Source: Halorubellus sp. JP-L1
GTDB taxonomy: Archaea > Halobacteriota > Halobacteria > Halobacteriales > Natrialbaceae
Direction: 5' to 3'
Assembly (NCBI RefSeq): GCF_011440375.1
Contig: NZ_JAAOIR010000005.1
Coordinates: 268,460-316,800 of the forward strand
DNA length: 48,341 bases
Shown here: positions 16,770 through 25,516 of the stretch, one piece after another
Position numbering within the stretch: position 1 is the stretch's first letter
How the letters are laid out: each line of letters opens with the position of its first letter
Made by a program: the position numbers and the translations under genes
Notes under the pieces: model-generated
Told to the model about the DNA's origin: nothing
The model's database searches: none
What the model saw: only the letters and a program-made list of their open reading frames with translations

Positions 16770-17099
16770 TCAGGCCTCGACGGGCTCGTCGAGGTCGACC
16801 TCCACGGACGCATCCTCGGCGTCCATCGACGCCGGGGACTCGTCGCCGGAGCGGAGGCGGCGGGCGATGGTTCGGACGCCGAGCGCGACGACGACGAGTA
16901 GCGCCATGCCGGCGAGCGCGCGACCGGGGGAGCGACCCGACGATTCGTCCGTCGTCTCGTCGTCCATCCCGTCGTCGCTCGTCAGCTCGGCGTCCGCGTC
17001 GGCGAGCAGTTCCTTCGCTTCCTCCGGGGTGCTGCCGACCGCGTTGCTGAATCGGGCGTCGTCGAGGTGGAGCTCCAGGAAGGTGAACTTCTTGACCAT
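16770..17099 (-). CDS. Uncharacterised single-pass membrane protein
   Basis: This 109-residue protein has an N-terminal segment MVKKFTFLELHLDDARFSNAVG, a Glu/Asp-rich middle, one hydrophobic helix (RALAGMALLVVVALGVRTIARRL) near residues 69-91, and an acidic C-terminal tail. The ATG at 17099 is preferred to the longer frame because a TATA-like acctatatc (minus strand, 17123-17131) is 27 bases upstream. No domain is recognised. The short N-terminal conserved segment suggests a haloarchaeal family in which the soluble part binds something, but nothing more can be said. Confidence 0.7.
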   Translation of the reverse strand: MVKKFTFLELHLDDARFSNAVGSTPEEAKELLADADAELTSDDGMDDETTDESSGRSPGRALAGMALLVVVALGVRTIARRLRSGDESPASMDAEDASVEVDLDEPVEA

Positions 17100-17244
17100 A
17101 CCTACCGATACGACCGCCGAGGAGATATAGGTACCGTGACACGTGGTGGCCATCTCCCTGACGGTTGGTCCACGAGTGGTTCCGACGCCGGAGCGACCCC
17201 TAGGGCTGCGGACGAACGAAGCGGGCCAGCCGACGTCGTCGTCC

Positions 17245-17799
17245 TCAGTCCGCTCGCTCGCGCCACTCGCGTTCGAGCAGACCGAAGTAGAGGGTGTCGA
17301 CGTACTCGCCGTCGTCGTACTGGTTCTCGCGGATCCGGCCCTCGTGCTCGAACCCGAGCTTCTCCCAGATCCGTCGCGACGCGTCGTTCGTCGCCAGCAC
17401 GCGCGTCTGGAGCCGATGGAGGTTCCGTTCGTCGAACGCGTGCTCGACGAGCAGTCGACTGGCTTCGGTCGCGTACCCGTTCCCCCAGTGCTCTGGCGCG
17501 ACCGTGATCGCGATCTCGCCGTCTCGCGTGCGGTCGCCGACGTCGAACAGCGCGATGTCGCCGACGGCCTCCGGGTCGCCCTCGTCGCTCTCGACGCAGA
17601 TGAGGAGGTTAAGGGAGTCCTCGCCGGCGACGACGTTCTCGAAGAACTCCTCGCTCTGCGCCATGTTCGCGGGGTCCGCGGACGTGAGCGGACGGCGCAC
17701 GCGCGGGTCGTTGACGTTCTCGTTCAGGAACTCGAGGTCGCCCTCTTCGATCGTGTGTAGGGAGACGCGGTCGCCGGGCAGGAAGACGGGTCCGGGCAT
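17245..17799 (-). CDS. GNAT N-acetyltransferase (RimJ/RimL type), copy 1
   Basis: This 184-residue GNAT protein begins MPGPVFLPGDRVSLHTIEEGDLEFL. The acetyl-CoA binding motif A is visible as EIAITVAPEHWGNGYATEASRLLVEHAF, followed by NLHRLQTRVLATNDASRRIWEKLGFEHEG. This is the RimJ/RimL subfamily pattern that acetylates protein N-termini or small molecules. It is the first of three adjacent paralogues on the minus strand, each with its own TATA-like element (here tttttcagg near 17825), so they are not one tight operon. The substrate is unknown. Confidence 0.93.
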   Translation of the reverse strand: MPGPVFLPGDRVSLHTIEEGDLEFLNENVNDPRVRRPLTSADPANMAQSEEFFENVVAGEDSLNLLICVESDEGDPEAVGDIALFDVGDRTRDGEIAITVAPEHWGNGYATEASRLLVEHAFDERNLHRLQTRVLATNDASRRIWEKLGFEHEGRIRENQYDDGEYVDTLYFGLLEREWRERAD

Positions 17800-17875
17800 A
17801 CCACGACCGTCTCGGCCGCCCTGAAAAACCCTTGTGGGGCCGTGCGAACGCGTGACGCGCCGGTTCGGGTGGGAT

Positions 17876-18427
17876 TCAGGCGCCGTCGCGCTCGCGCCAC
17901 TCGTCCTCGAGGACGCCGTAGACGTGCATGTCGCGGTACGCGCCGTCCATGAACTCGCTCTCGCGGTGGACGCCCTCGTGCTCGAACCCGAGTTTCTCCC
18001 AGATCCGCTTCGAGCCCTCGTTCGTCTCGAGGACGGCCGCCCAGACGCGATGGAGGTTCCGTTCGGCGAACGCGTAGTCGACGAGCATCTCGCTCGCCTC
18101 CGTCCCGTAGCCCTCGCCCCAGTACGGCGGCGCAATCCAGAGTCCGATCTCGCCCTCCCGCGTGCGTTCGTCGACGCTCAGTCCGACTTCGCCGACGGGC
18201 TCTGGGTCGCCGTCCTCGCCGTCGACGCACGCGAGCAGCGACACGTCGCCGTCGTCGTCGCCCTCGAACAGGTACGACTCGACGTCGTCGCGGTTCTCGG
18301 GGTACGGCCAGATGAACGACCGATGCACCGCCGGCTGGTTCTTGTGGTCGTGGACGAAGTCGACGTCCTCTCGCTCGACGGTTCGCAGAGTCACGCGGTC
18401 GCCGCGCAGGAAGACTGCTCCAGGCAT
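17876..18427 (-). CDS. GNAT N-acetyltransferase (RimJ/RimL type), copy 2
   Basis: This is a 183-residue paralogue of the neighbours, starting MPGAVFLRGDRVTLRTVEREDVDFVHD. Motif A reads EIGLWIAPPYWGEGYGTEASEMLVDYAF and the C-terminal part reads NEGSKRIWEKLGFEHEGVHRESEF. It has its own TATA-like box (ggcttttctc, about 18450-18459). Identity to copy 1 is clearly high through the C-terminal half and lower in the substrate-facing N-terminal loop, which suggests that the copies have split their substrates. Confidence 0.93.
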   Translation of the reverse strand: MPGAVFLRGDRVTLRTVEREDVDFVHDHKNQPAVHRSFIWPYPENRDDVESYLFEGDDDGDVSLLACVDGEDGDPEPVGEVGLSVDERTREGEIGLWIAPPYWGEGYGTEASEMLVDYAFAERNLHRVWAAVLETNEGSKRIWEKLGFEHEGVHRESEFMDGAYRDMHVYGVLEDEWRERDGA

Positions 18428-18514
18428 ACCTCGGCGATACGCGGACGCGAGAAAAGCCTTTGTGGGGGCGTGCGAGCGCGTCTCGTGGTCGTCGAGGGGC
18501 CGGCTTCCGGCGGA

Positions 18515-19150
18515 CTATACGCTCCGGTCGTCCAGCGGGACCTCGAGGCTCTCGCGAGCGCGCTCCCACTCGTCGGCGAGCAGGCCGTAACAACGGGTGT
18601 CGATGCGCTCGCCGGCGACGAGCTTCTCCTCGCGCTGCGTGCCCTCGTGCTCGAACCCGAGCGTCTCGAGGAGCCCGATGGAGGGGTCGTTCGTCTCGAG
18701 GACGCGCGCGTTCACGCGATGCAGGCGTCGGTGCCCGAACGCGTAGTCGAGCGCGAGCGCGGCGGCTTCGGTCCCGAACCCGTTCCCGTGAGCGGGCGGT
18801 GCGAGCCAGTACGCGAACGACGCCGTCCCCTCCCGTTCGTCGATATGGAAGAGCATCACGAGCCCGATAGGTTCGACGGCGTCGACGTCCGCGGGTGCGT
18901 CATCGCCGCGGCGCACGTACGCCTCGTCGAACCCGACGTCGTCGCCGTCGACGCACGCCAAGAACTGCACGCCGTCGTCGACGTCCCCGTCGATGTGGTC
19001 CGCGACGGCGTCGCGGTTCCGCGGCCCGGAGAGCGTCATCGGGTCGCGGACCGCGGGCGCGTTCGAGTGGTCGCGGATGAAGGTCGCGTCCTCGGTCTCG
19101 ACGGTTCGGAGCGTCACGCGGTCGCCGGTCGCGAAGGCGGCACCGGGCAT
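18515..19150 (-). CDS. GNAT N-acetyltransferase (RimJ/RimL type), copy 3
   Basis: This 211-residue third paralogue starts at MPGAAFATGDRVTLRTVETEDATFI, aligned with the MPG starts of copies 1 and 2. It carries an insertion around residues 75-95 (DDVGFDEAYVRRGDDAPADVDA) before motif A, YWLAPPAHGNGFGTEAAALALDYAF. The upstream in-frame start adds eight residues and is not used, because a TATA-like cgttttcgg (about 19174-19182) is placed for 19150. It is the most divergent of the three. Confidence 0.92.
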   Translation of the reverse strand: MPGAAFATGDRVTLRTVETEDATFIRDHSNAPAVRDPMTLSGPRNRDAVADHIDGDVDDGVQFLACVDGDDVGFDEAYVRRGDDAPADVDAVEPIGLVMLFHIDEREGTASFAYWLAPPAHGNGFGTEAAALALDYAFGHRRLHRVNARVLETNDPSIGLLETLGFEHEGTQREEKLVAGERIDTRCYGLLADEWERARESLEVPLDDRSV

Positions 19151-19225
19151 ACTATCGACCGCGACGCACTCCACCGAAAACGTTCCGAATCGGTGTCACG
19201 ACGCGCGTGGTCAGGGGCGCGGCCG

Positions 19226-19870
19226 TCAGAACACGCCGAGTTCGAGCACGCCGAGCCACGCGAGCGCGAGCCACGTCTGGAACACGATGCTCCCGAGCGC
19301 GGAGAGCGCGACGAACTCGGCGTCGCTCATCTCCGCGAACCCCGCGGGCACCGTGAGCATGCCGCGCGTGAACAGGAGCGCGTTCGAGATGGGGACGGCG
19401 GCGCGCCCCCAGCGGTCGAACCAGCCCTCGAAGCGCTCCAGGCGGGATTCGCTCACGCGGAACCACGTGCGCTCCAGAAGCCAGTCGCGGCCGGTGCGCT
19501 TGGCGAGCGTGAACAGCGCGTACTGGCCGACGGTCGCGCCCGCGGCGGCAACGAGGATCAGCGCCGCGATGGTCGCGTGGTCGCTCTCCGAGGCGGCGAG
19601 CAACTGGATGCTCGCGGGGACGAGCGCCTCGCTCGGCGCGAAGTACAGGAGCATCGCGCCCTCGAGGACGAGGATCGCGAACAGCGCGGCCATCCCGTAC
19701 CGGTCGAGGAACTGTCGAGCGAGGGACTCGTCGCCGACGAGGAACAGCGCGATGCCGGCAACGGCGAGGAGTGCGAACCCGACGGCGACCGCGAGCGGTC
19801 CGTACTCCACGAGGACCCATCGGAGGCGACTGCGGTCGGTGCGAGCACCGTCGGAGACGTCCGTCGTCAT
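19226..19870 (-). CDS. DedA family membrane protein (VTT domain)
   Basis: This 214-residue integral membrane protein has about five hydrophobic segments. The DedA/VTT core is seen in APSEALVPASIQLLAA, GATVGQYALFTLAKRTGRDWL and RWGRAAVPISNALLFTRGMLTVPAGFAEM. DedA proteins are half-transporter-like and in bacteria contribute to lipid carrier recycling and membrane homeostasis, so a lipid flippase role is possible. The N-terminal 15 residues are polar. It lies between the GNAT array and the divergent hemB gene. Confidence 0.88.
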   Translation of the reverse strand: MTTDVSDGARTDRSRLRWVLVEYGPLAVAVGFALLAVAGIALFLVGDESLARQFLDRYGMAALFAILVLEGAMLLYFAPSEALVPASIQLLAASESDHATIAALILVAAAGATVGQYALFTLAKRTGRDWLLERTWFRVSESRLERFEGWFDRWGRAAVPISNALLFTRGMLTVPAGFAEMSDAEFVALSALGSIVFQTWLALAWLGVLELGVF

Positions 19871-19980
19871 CCGTTACGACTCGCTGCCGGGCGGGTATAT
19901 GCGTTGTGTCATCGCCTGCAACGTGATCACCGGCCGGCGGCTCTGCGGGTCCTCGGGCACACCTGCGCGGCGAACGTCAC

Positions 19981-19989
19981 GGTTAACCC
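19981..19989 (+). promoter_or_regulatory. TATA element of hemB
   Basis: The sequence ggttaaccc is centred 27 bases upstream of the hemB ATG at 20012, implying a leaderless transcript. Confidence 0.45.
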
Positions 19990-20011
19990 GGGAGCGTGCG
20001 GAGTCTCGCGC

Positions 20012-20992
20012 ATGGATCGCATCGAGCGTCCGCGTCGCCTCCGGAAGGACGGCGTGCGCGACCTGGTGAGCGAGCACGACGTACGGGCGACGGACCTCGT
20101 CGCGCCCGTGTTCGTGGACGCGACGACCGACGAACGGGTACCGATCGAGTCGATGCCCGGCCACGAGCGCGTGCCGGTCGACGAGGCGGTGGCGCGCGTC
20201 GAGGAGGTGCTCGAGACGGGCGTCGAGGCCGTGATGCTGTTCGGCATCCCCGAGTCCAAGGACGGGTCGGGGTCGCGGGCGTGGGCGGAAGACGGCGTCG
20301 TCCAGGAGGCGACGCGTCGAATCGCGGACGCGACGGACGCGTACGTCATCACGGACGTCTGCCTGTGCGAGTACACGGAGCACGGGCATTGTGGCGTGCT
20401 GGAACCGCACGCGCACGACGCAGCGGAGTTGACCGTGGAGAACGACGAGACGCTGCCGTTGCTCGGCGAGATCGCGGCAAGTCACGCCGAGGCGGGCGCG
20501 GACATGGTCGCGCCGTCGGGGATGATGGACGGGATGGTCGCGACCATCCGCGAGGCGCTCGACGACGCCGGGCACGCGAACGTCCCCGTCCTGTCGTACG
20601 CGGCGAAGTACGAGTCGGCGTTCTACGGGCCGTTCCGGGACGCCGCGGACGGCGCGCCCGCGTTCGGCGACCGCCGACACTACCAGATGGATCCGGCGAA
20701 CCGCCGGGAGGCCCGCCGCGAGGTCGCGCTCGACGTCGCGGAGGGCGCGGACGTCCTCATGGTCAAGCCCGCGCTCCCGTACCTGGACGTCGTCGCGGAC
20801 GTCCGCCGCGAGTTCGACCGGCCGGTGGCGGCGTACAACGTCTCCGGCGAGTATGCGATGCTGCACGCCGCCGCCGACCGGGGCTGGCTGGACCTGGAGG
20901 CCACGGCGAGAGAGTCCGTCCTCTCCATAAAGCGGGCGGGCGCGGACCTCGTCGTGACGTACTTCGCGGAGCGCCTCGCCGCGGCGCAGTAA
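20012..20992 (+). CDS. hemB: Porphobilinogen synthase (5-aminolevulinate dehydratase)
   Basis: HemB condenses two 5-aminolevulinate molecules to porphobilinogen in the tetrapyrrole pathway. The 326 residues match the family. The metal site is DVCLCEYTEHGHCG with Cys117, Cys119 and Cys127, so a zinc-type enzyme. The two Schiff-base lysines are Lys199 (LSYAAKYESAFYGPF) and Lys252 (MVKPALPYLD). The start is the ATG at 20012 just after the TATA-like box. The frame is open far upstream, but the extension is GC-rich shadow. The other early pathway genes hemL and hemC-cobA-hemD lie 6-10 kb downstream on the same strand. Confidence 0.98.
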   Translation: MDRIERPRRLRKDGVRDLVSEHDVRATDLVAPVFVDATTDERVPIESMPGHERVPVDEAVARVEEVLETGVEAVMLFGIPESKDGSGSRAWAEDGVVQEATRRIADATDAYVITDVCLCEYTEHGHCGVLEPHAHDAAELTVENDETLPLLGEIAASHAEAGADMVAPSGMMDGMVATIREALDDAGHANVPVLSYAAKYESAFYGPFRDAADGAPAFGDRRHYQMDPANRREARREVALDVAEGADVLMVKPALPYLDVVADVRREFDRPVAAYNVSGEYAMLHAAADRGWLDLEATARESVLSIKRAGADLVVTYFAERLAAAQ

Positions 20993-21041
20993 CGCCGTGG
21001 GAGCTCGGCGACGCCCGGTCGCGTTCGCGCGCCCAATAGAA

Positions 21042-21052
21042 TGTTTTTATAC
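21042..21052 (+). promoter_or_regulatory. Strong TATA box for small lipoprotein gene
   Basis: The sequence tgtttttatac is one of the best TATA boxes in the window. Its centre is 27 bases before the ATG at 21075, favouring that start over the ATG at 21063. Confidence 0.6.
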
Positions 21053-21074
21053 ACATAGGGCTATGGTACAGGGT

Positions 21075-21443
21075 ATGTGCCGACGCAAGTTAATTGGGGG
21101 TGTGGGTGGTGCCGTGGGTGCGAGTGCGACCGCTGGCTGCATGGGGCTGCTGTCGTGTGGCGCTGGCGAGCACGAGGCCGCGAACATCGCGGAGGAACCG
21201 GCGGCGTACGACGAGGTGGCCGTGGAGGGGACGGTCTCGGACCTGAACGAGGACGGGTTCGGTATCGTCGTCGACGACACGACGGGGTCGCTCCGGATCT
21301 TTCCAGGCGGCGGGTACGCGTACGACAAGGAGGTGCTCGACGAGGGCGATTGCGTCGAGATCGAGGGGACGGTCGACGTGGAGTCGACGCGGGACAGCGA
21401 GTACGACGCCGTCATCGACGAGGATACGACGACGCTCTCCTAG
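21075..21443 (+). CDS. Small Tat lipoprotein, OB-like
   Basis: This 122-residue exported protein starts MCRRKLIGGVGGAVGASATAGCMG, with a twin-Arg (RRKL), a short hydrophobic stretch and a lipobox TAGC (Cys22). This is the haloarchaeal Tat-lipoprotein arrangement. The mature part, about 100 residues, alternates beta-strand-like segments (YDEVAVEGTVSDLNEDGFGIVVDDTTGSLRIFP and DCVEIEGTVDVESTRDSEYDAVIDEDTTTL), which looks like an OB fold of the kind in small nucleic-acid or cofactor-binding modules. It is a single gene after hemB with its own strong promoter. Function unassigned. Confidence 0.7.
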   Translation: MCRRKLIGGVGGAVGASATAGCMGLLSCGAGEHEAANIAEEPAAYDEVAVEGTVSDLNEDGFGIVVDDTTGSLRIFPGGGYAYDKEVLDEGDCVEIEGTVDVESTRDSEYDAVIDEDTTTLS

Positions 21444-21735
21444 CGGTTCGGCGTCTGCTGTCCGGTCCTCGAGACGAGTGCTCGTTGCGGTCGGTGGGTG
21501 GCCGCGTGCAATTCTTGCCGCGGGGAGTGGGTCGACGCCGTCCTCCGATTAGTCGCTTCGTTGAGTGACGCGAGGGGCGTCGCCGCGGTTCCAGTAGTCC
21601 TCACGAACGTCCAGTTCTGTACGATTGGACGCACGATTACCGGACGGAATACAACCTTAAACACATCGTATCCGATTCAAGTTCGTACGGACGTCCATTA
21701 GGAGGTCGTATTCTTGGCCAAACGTCAACGCTTAT
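21444..21735. other. Non-coding interval upstream of amt operon
   Basis: No gene is supported. The last 150 bases are AT-richer than the surroundings, with an extra TATA-like stretch (accttaaac, about 21652-21660) and possible operator sequences such as tccgtacgaac-type palindromic pieces near 21682-21700. This is a plausible nitrogen-control region for the amt operon. Confidence 0.35.
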
Positions 21736-21744
21736 CCTTATATG
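21736..21744 (+). promoter_or_regulatory. TATA element of small ORF-amt-glnK operon
   Basis: The sequence ccttatatg is centred about 27 bases before the GTG at 21768, so transcription probably starts at or next to that codon. Confidence 0.5.
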
Positions 21745-21767
21745 CTGTGGTGCTATGACGACTATCC

Positions 21768-21968
21768 GTGACTCGGAACACGAACGCGTGCAAATTGGAA
21801 CGTATCGTGGACGAACGTTCAGATAGTTGCGGTAGGGGTGGTGGGTTCGACAGCGAGTCGGCCGACGACCGGACTCTGGACGACCGCACCGCGGACGACG
21901 ACCAGCCCCGGAGTGATCGCACCGTGAACGACGACCTGCTCGCGACGCTCGCCGAGGTCGAATCCTGA
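21768..21968 (+). CDS. Small acidic ORF coupled to amt
   Basis: This 66-residue frame from GTG 21768 reads MTRNTNACKLERIVDERSDS, then an Asp/Arg-rich stretch with near-repeats (DDRTLDDRTADDD), and ends NDDLLATLAEVES. Its TGA overlaps the amt ATG by one base, which suggests translational coupling. The TATA box placement makes it a leaderless first cistron. No homologous family is recognised and the low-complexity centre could be fortuitous. An alternative is that it is a leader peptide, or that only the amt ATG is used. Confidence 0.4.
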   Translation: MTRNTNACKLERIVDERSDSCGRGGGFDSESADDRTLDDRTADDDQPRSDRTVNDDLLATLAEVES

Positions 21969-23461
21969 TGCTCGAGACGGTACCACTTCAGTCCGACCCC
22001 CAGACGATCGCCAACGGCATCAACTACGTCTGGGTGCTCGTCGTCTCCTTCCTCATCTTCTTCATGCAACCCGGCTTCGCGCTGCTCGAAGCCGGCCAGG
22101 TCCGCGCGAAGAACGTCGGGAACGTCCTCATGAAGAACATGACGGACTGGGCGCTCGGCGTGCTCGTGTACTTCGTCGTCGGCGCCGGACTGGCCGGCGT
22201 CGTCGCCGCGCTCACCTCCGGCTCCGCGCTCGACGTCATGGGCGCGTTCTCGTACGTCGGATCGCCCGGCGCCGTCGGCTGGATCGACTGGGTGTTCGGC
22301 GCCGTGTTCGCGATGACCGCCGCGACGATCGTCTCCGGCGCCGTCGCCGAACGCATGGACTTCCGCGCGTACGTCCTCCTCGTCGTCGCCGTGACCGCCG
22401 TCGTCTACCCGACCGTTCAGGGCCTGACGTGGGCCGGCGGGCTGCTCTCGGGACCGACGCCGGACGGCACCGGCGGGTTCGTCGGCGCCGCGCTCGGCGT
22501 CGGCTACCTCGACTTCGCGGGTGCGACCGTCGTCCACATGGTCGGCGGTCTCGCCGGCCTCGTCGCCGCGAAGCTGGTCGGCCCGCGCAAGGGCCGGTTC
22601 GACGCGAACGGCGACAGCCAGCCGATCCCCGGGCACTCGATGCTGCTCGCGGTGCTCGGCACGCTCATCCTCGCGTTCGGCTGGTACGGGTTCAACGTCG
22701 GCACGCAAGCGACCGTGCTCTCGGTCGCCGACGACGGCTCCGTCGCGTTCATGGGCGCCGCACTCGGGCGCGTCGTCCTCGTCACCACGCTCGGCATGGG
22801 CGCCGGCGCGATGGCCGCGATGGCCGTCTCGACGTACTGGCAGGGCAAACCCGACCCGCTCTGGATGGCCAACGGCCTGCTCGCCGGCCTCGTCGCCGTG
22901 ACGGGCGCGGTCCCGCACGTCACGTGGTGGGGCGGCCTCCTCCTCGGCGCGCTCGGCGGCGCGCTCGTCCTGCCCGCGTACCGCTTCACCGTCGACACGC
23001 TCAAGATCGACGACGTCTGCGGCGTCTTCGCGGTCCACGGCGTCGCCGGCGCGGTCGGCACGATACTCATCCCGCTGTTCGGTGCGTCCAGTAGCGGGAC
23101 CGCGATCCTCGGCGACGGCTGGGCGTTCCTCGGCGTCGACCAGCTCGCGATGCAGGTCGTCGGCGTCCTCGTCATCGCCACGTGGACGGTGCTCGCGACC
23201 GGCGCGGTCCTCCTCGCGCTCGACGCCCTCGTCGGCCTCCGCGTCTCCGAGGAAGAGGAAGAGGCCGGGCTCGACGTCGGCGAACACGGCATCTCGACGT
23301 ACCCCGAGTTCGTCGGGAACAGCAACCCCGAGTCGAGCCGTCCCACGGTGAGCGCGGACGGCGGCACGGAGGGTGACGTCCGTACCGACGGCGGCACGGA
23401 GGGTGACGTCCGTACCGACGGTGCGACCGCCGCGAGTGACGGAGGTGAGGGCGATGACTGA
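21968..23461 (+). CDS. amt: Ammonium transporter
   Basis: This 497-residue Amt/MEP/Rh channel has 11 hydrophobic segments. Family signatures are [31 protein letters not shown], the [20 protein letters not shown] segment with the first pore His, and [17 protein letters not shown] with the second pore His. The cytoplasmic C-terminus ends in [10 protein letters not shown] repeated twice by a 30-bp DNA duplication at 23361-23420, then a Gly/Asp tail. It takes up ammonium and is gated by the PII protein encoded immediately downstream. glnK starts inside the last codons of this gene, so the operon is tightly coupled. Confidence 0.96.
   Translation: MLETVPLQSDPQTIANGINYVWVLVVSFLIFFMQPGFALLEAGQVRAKNVGNVLMKNMTDWALGVLVYFVVGAGLAGVVAALTSGSALDVMGAFSYVGSPGAVGWIDWVFGAVFAMTAATIVSGAVAERMDFRAYVLLVVAVTAVVYPTVQGLTWAGGLLSGPTPDGTGGFVGAALGVGYLDFAGATVVHMVGGLAGLVAAKLVGPRKGRFDANGDSQPIPGHSMLLAVLGTLILAFGWYGFNVGTQATVLSVADDGSVAFMGAALGRVVLVTTLGMGAGAMAAMAVSTYWQGKPDPLWMANGLLAGLVAVTGAVPHVTWWGGLLLGALGGALVLPAYRFTVDTLKIDDVCGVFAVHGVAGAVGTILIPLFGASSSGTAILGDGWAFLGVDQLAMQVVGVLVIATWTVLATGAVLLALDALVGLRVSEEEEEAGLDVGEHGISTYPEFVGNSNPESSRPTVSADGGTEGDVRTDGGTEGDVRTDGATAASDGGEGDD
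23361..23420 (+). repeat. 30-bp perfect tandem duplication in amt 3' end
   Basis: The 30 bases at 23361-23390 are repeated exactly at 23391-23420, in frame, giving ten extra residues ([10 protein letters not shown]) in the Amt C-terminal tail. Confidence 0.95.
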
Positions 23462-23807
23462 CGGCGAGATCCAGATGATCGTCGCCGTCATCCGCCCCGA
23501 CCGCCTCACGGACGTCAAGCGCGCGCTCTCGGAGGTCGGCGCACCGTCGTTGACGGTGACGGACGTCTCCGGGCGCGGCAGTCAGCCCGCGAAGAAGAGC
23601 CAGTGGCGCGGCGAGGAGTACGTCGTCGACCTCCACCAGAAGGTCAAGGTCGAGACGGTCGTCGCCGACGTCCCCGCCGAGGACGTCGTCGAAGCGATCG
23701 CCGACGCCGCGAAGACCGGCGAGAAGGGCGACGGGAAGATCTTCACGCTCCCCGTCGACGACGCCTACCAGGTCCGCACCGGCAACACCGGCCCCGACGC
23801 GGTCTGA
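23454..23807 (+). CDS. glnK: Nitrogen regulatory protein PII
   Basis: PII reads 2-oxoglutarate and ADP/ATP and blocks Amt when nitrogen is plentiful. The 117 residues start [35 protein letters not shown]. The T-loop carries the conserved VSGRG, KK and RGEEYVVDL with Tyr56 in the place of the uridylylated Tyr51 of bacterial GlnK. The B-loop region is [24 protein letters not shown]. The ATG at 23454 overlaps the amt stop by eight bases. An upstream extension is possible but would add Arg-rich shadow. Confidence 0.97.
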   Translation: MTDGEIQMIVAVIRPDRLTDVKRALSEVGAPSLTVTDVSGRGSQPAKKSQWRGEEYVVDLHQKVKVETVVADVPAEDVVEAIADAAKTGEKGDGKIFTLPVDDAYQVRTGNTGPDAV

Positions 23808-23843
23808 CCGCCCGACGAACGCCCTGCGAACCGTGGTTGCCCA

Positions 23844-23893
23844 CCTCGGAGCCGTTCCGTCTCGCCGACCTCGGAGCCGTTCCGTCTCGCCGA
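23844..23893. repeat. 25-bp tandem repeat, two copies
   Basis: A 25-bp unit starting cctcggagccgttccgtctc occurs at 23844-23868 and 23869-23893, in the gap between glnK and metY. Confidence 0.9.
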
Positions 23894-23972
23894 CCGCACG
23901 CGACCGTCGCAGACGTCGGCAAGACTCACCACACCCAACTCTGCTAAGGTCCCCGCCACCCTCGGGGGCGAC

Positions 23973-25280
23973 ATGAGCGACGACTCAACCGACGACCGCG
24001 AGCGCGGGTTCTCGACGCATTCGCTGCACGCCGGTCAGGAACCCGACCCCGCGACGGGCGCGCGCGCGCCGCCGCTGTACCAGACGACGAGCTACGTGTT
24101 CGAGGACGCCGACGACGCCGCCGACCAGTTCGCGCTCGAGAAGCCCGGGTACATCTACTCGCGGCTGATGAACCCGACCCTCGAGACCCTGCAGGAGCGC
24201 CTCGCGACGCTCGAGGGCGGCGTCGGCGCGGTCGCGACCTCGTCCGGGATGGCGGCGATGAACCTCGTAACGTTCCTGCTCGCGGACGCCGGCGACAACG
24301 TCGTCTCCTCGAACTCGCTCTACGGGGGGACCGCGACGTACCTCACGCACAGCGTCGAACGCAACGGCGTGACGACGCGGTTCGTGGACGCGCTCGACTA
24401 CGACGCGTACGAGGAAGCGATCGACGAGGACACCGCGTACGTGCACTTCGAGACCATCGGGAATCCCGCGCTCGACACGCCCGACATCGAGCGGATCGCG
24501 GACATCGCGCACGACCACGACGTTCCGGTGTTCGTCGACAACACGTTCGCGACCCCGCACCTCTGTAACCCCCTCGAGCACGGCGCGGACCTCGTCTGGG
24601 AGTCGACGACGAAGTGGATCCACGGCTCCGGGACGACCGTCGGCGGCGTCGTCGTCGACGGCGGGAACTTCGACTGGGCCGAACACGCCGACAAGTACCC
24701 CGAGATTGGCGGAGAGAACCCCGCGTACCACGGCGTGAACTTCGCGGAGACGTTCGGCGACGCCGCGTTCACGTACGCTGCGATCGCGCGCGGCCTCCGT
24801 GACCTCGGGAACCAACAGTCGCCCTTCGACGCGTGGCAGACGCTCCAGGGCCTGGAGACGCTTCCCTTGCGGATGGAGCGCCACAGCGAGAACGCGATGA
24901 AGGTCGCCGAGTACCTCGAGGACCACGACAACGTCGCGTGGGTGAACTACCCCGGCCTCGAATCGCATCCGACGCACGAGAACGCCTCGAAGTACCTCGA
25001 CGGCGGCTACGGCGGCATGATCACGTTCGGCCTCGAAGGCGGCTACGACGCCGCACGCAGCACCGTCGAGAACACGAGTCTCGCGAGCTTGCTCGCGAAC
25101 GTCGGCGACGCGAAGACGCTCATCATCCACCCCGCGAGCACCACGCACCAGCAACTCACCGACGAGGAACAGGACGAGGCCGGCGTCACCGACGACCTCG
25201 TCCGCCTGAGCGTCGGCATCGAGGACCCCGCGGACATCGTCGCGGACCTCGCCGACGCGATAGAGGCAGCTAGCGACTGA
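23973..25280 (+). CDS. metY: O-acetylhomoserine sulfhydrylase (MetY-type)
   Basis: This is a PLP enzyme of the Cys/Met-metabolism family that makes homocysteine from O-acetylhomoserine and sulfide. The Schiff-base Lys is Lys214 in ESTTKWIHGSGT and Asp189 in VFVDNTFATP binds the PLP nitrogen. Phosphate and aromatic contacts are YSRLMNPT and ATSSGMAA. The length of 435 residues and the YHGVNFAETFG insert fit MetY better than shorter CGS/CBL enzymes. A TATA-like element (ctgctaagg) is 27 bases before the ATG. No metX is in the window. Confidence 0.93.
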   Translation: MSDDSTDDRERGFSTHSLHAGQEPDPATGARAPPLYQTTSYVFEDADDAADQFALEKPGYIYSRLMNPTLETLQERLATLEGGVGAVATSSGMAAMNLVTFLLADAGDNVVSSNSLYGGTATYLTHSVERNGVTTRFVDALDYDAYEEAIDEDTAYVHFETIGNPALDTPDIERIADIAHDHDVPVFVDNTFATPHLCNPLEHGADLVWESTTKWIHGSGTTVGGVVVDGGNFDWAEHADKYPEIGGENPAYHGVNFAETFGDAAFTYAAIARGLRDLGNQQSPFDAWQTLQGLETLPLRMERHSENAMKVAEYLEDHDNVAWVNYPGLESHPTHENASKYLDGGYGGMITFGLEGGYDAARSTVENTSLASLLANVGDAKTLIIHPASTTHQQLTDEEQDEAGVTDDLVRLSVGIEDPADIVADLADAIEAASD

Positions 25281-25287
25281 CCAGCGT

Positions 25288-25311
25288 ACGGCGTCCGCGT
25301 AGACGCCGTTT
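25288..25311 (+). terminator. Hairpin terminator after metY
   Basis: A perfect 8-bp stem (acggcgtc / gacgccgt) with a six-base loop begins seven bases after the metY stop and is followed by a TTT. Archaeal termination relies mainly on U-tracts, so the functional evidence is moderate. Confidence 0.4.
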
Positions 25312-25403
25312 CAGGACGTTCCAATCGAGTCACTCCTGTCGAAACTACCAGAACCCAGATAGAACTTGCGTGTTGAATCCAGAGGACGAGGATGTAGCGG
25401 GAC

Positions 25404-25445
25404 GAACAGGTTCTATTCAGAGGCGATGATCGAAATCACCTGTTC
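25404..25445. repeat. Inverted repeat in metY / 25517 gap
   Basis: The 8-bp arms gaacaggt (25404-25411) and acctgttc (25438-25445) are separated by 26 bases, in a low-GC stretch about 70 bases before the next gene. It could be an operator or just chance. Confidence 0.35.
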
Positions 25446-25516
25446 AATAGGCGTGCAGATCTACCACGGGGCCGTTCTCCAGAAAGACTACAATGCGGAT
25501 ACATAGATAATTGGGC

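Noticed and set aside
17834-20992. Very long plus-strand frame (1052 residues) ending in hemB
   Set aside because: Its first two thirds run opposite the GNAT array and DedA. hemB itself starts at 20012 with its own promoter, so the extension is a GC-frame artefact.
20997-21074. Longer N-terminus for the small lipoprotein from 20997
   Set aside because: It would hide the Tat signal and lipobox at the N-terminus, and the TATA box at 21042-21052 lies within the extension.
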